Below are positions 63,771-64,000 of a stretch of 64,000 nucleotides of DNA, piece by piece. The notes beneath the pieces are model-generated. The model was not told where the DNA came from. It did not search any database and saw only the letters and a program-made list of their open reading frames with translations. The DNA lies in NCBI RefSeq assembly GCF_900172225.1, contig NZ_FWFO01000001.1, positions 744,001 to 808,000 of the forward strand. The letters run 5' to 3'. The translations under genes and the position numbers were made by a program. Each line of letters begins with the position of its first letter. The stretch's first letter is position 1. The stretch is from Falsiruegeria litorea R37 (lineage in GTDB: Bacteria > Pseudomonadota > Alphaproteobacteria > Rhodobacterales > Rhodobacteraceae).

Positions 63771-63865
63771 GCCGCAGACCCCGGTGCGGAAAACTCTGTG
63801 CCGGGGATTGCCAAAGACGGGCGCAGGTCAAATAAGGTGGGGCAGACCTAAAACAGGGGGCACCC

Positions 63866-64000
63866 ATGCGTTTCACCATAGCCATCGACGGCCCGGCTGC
63901 GGCCGGCAAGGGCACGATTTCCAAGGGCGTGTCGGCCCATTTCGGCTTTGCCCATCTGGACACCGGGTTGCTTTATCGCGCCGTGGGTCGCCGCACGATG
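63866..64000 (+). CDS. cmk: Cytidylate kinase (5' part; runs off the window)
   Basis: The first 45 codons: [21 protein letters not shown] holds the Walker [10 protein letters not shown], followed by [16 protein letters not shown], a typical Cmk start. Converts (d)CMP to (d)CDP. The gene continues beyond 64000; rpsA often follows in related genomes. Confidence 0.9.
   Translation, partial: MRFTIAIDGPAAAGKGTISKGVSAHFGFAHLDTGLLYRAVGRRTM

Overview
The window is 64 kb of chromosome from an alphaproteobacterium of the order Rhodobacterales (Roseobacter group, Ruegeria-like). The evidence is the high GC content, the miaB-phoH-ybeY-corC-lnt-metK-trmB gene order, an Irr regulator divergent from a fabA/fabB/fabI locus, an aroA-cmk neighbourhood, and a SAM/SAH-type riboswitch in front of metK, an RNA class known from Rhodobacterales. 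No rRNA, tRNA, CRISPR array, prophage or intact insertion sequence was recognised.

Layout. 1-9.0 kb: an envelope and signalling cluster with a LysM/FecR/Ig-like protein, a secreted protein with 15 PKD domains, and a membrane class III adenylate cyclase. 9.3-12.9 kb: a DUF3307 membrane protein and an ABC-type transporter whose ATPase motifs are degenerate and which ends in a cyclic-nucleotide-binding domain. 13.2-27.3 kb: catabolic genes, including a dehydrogenase/enolase-superfamily operon with an ArsR regulator, an MFS exporter, a pcaD-hydrolase-pcaB operon, an SDR, an M19 dipeptidase, a four-gene ATGA-overlapping operon (haloacid dehalogenase, hydrolase, PLP dehydratase, EEP phosphodiesterase) and an FKBP isomerase. 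28-32.2 kb: unsaturated fatty acid synthesis (fabI, fabB, fabA) and irr. 32.2-35 kb: a LysR/PhyH dioxygenase divergent pair and a glycosyltransferase-like gene. 35-44.6 kb: a housekeeping block for tRNA and rRNA modification, lipoprotein maturation and SAM synthesis. 45.2-48.6 kb: a two-component system overlapping a ferric-reductase-like flavoprotein gene. 48.7-59.1 kb: one giant RTX/cadherin-like adhesin of 3456 residues. 59.2-60.7 kb: a decayed ABC ATPase and a LysR gene. 60.8-64 kb: aroA, a small membrane protein, a serine hydrolase and the start of cmk.

The most unusual signal is non-coding. A 215-245 bp structured repeat occurs five times, four times exactly between convergent genes. 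Its stem sequences change between copies with compensating changes in the partner strand, while loops and flanks stay constant. This is direct internal evidence for selection on a folded DNA or RNA. Other points of interest are the probable ATA start codon and upstream leader ORF of the cNMP-binding transporter, the 324-bp higher-order repeat in the adhesin, a domain shared by tandem OmpA and lipoprotein genes, and the paired perfect palindromes upstream of fabB.
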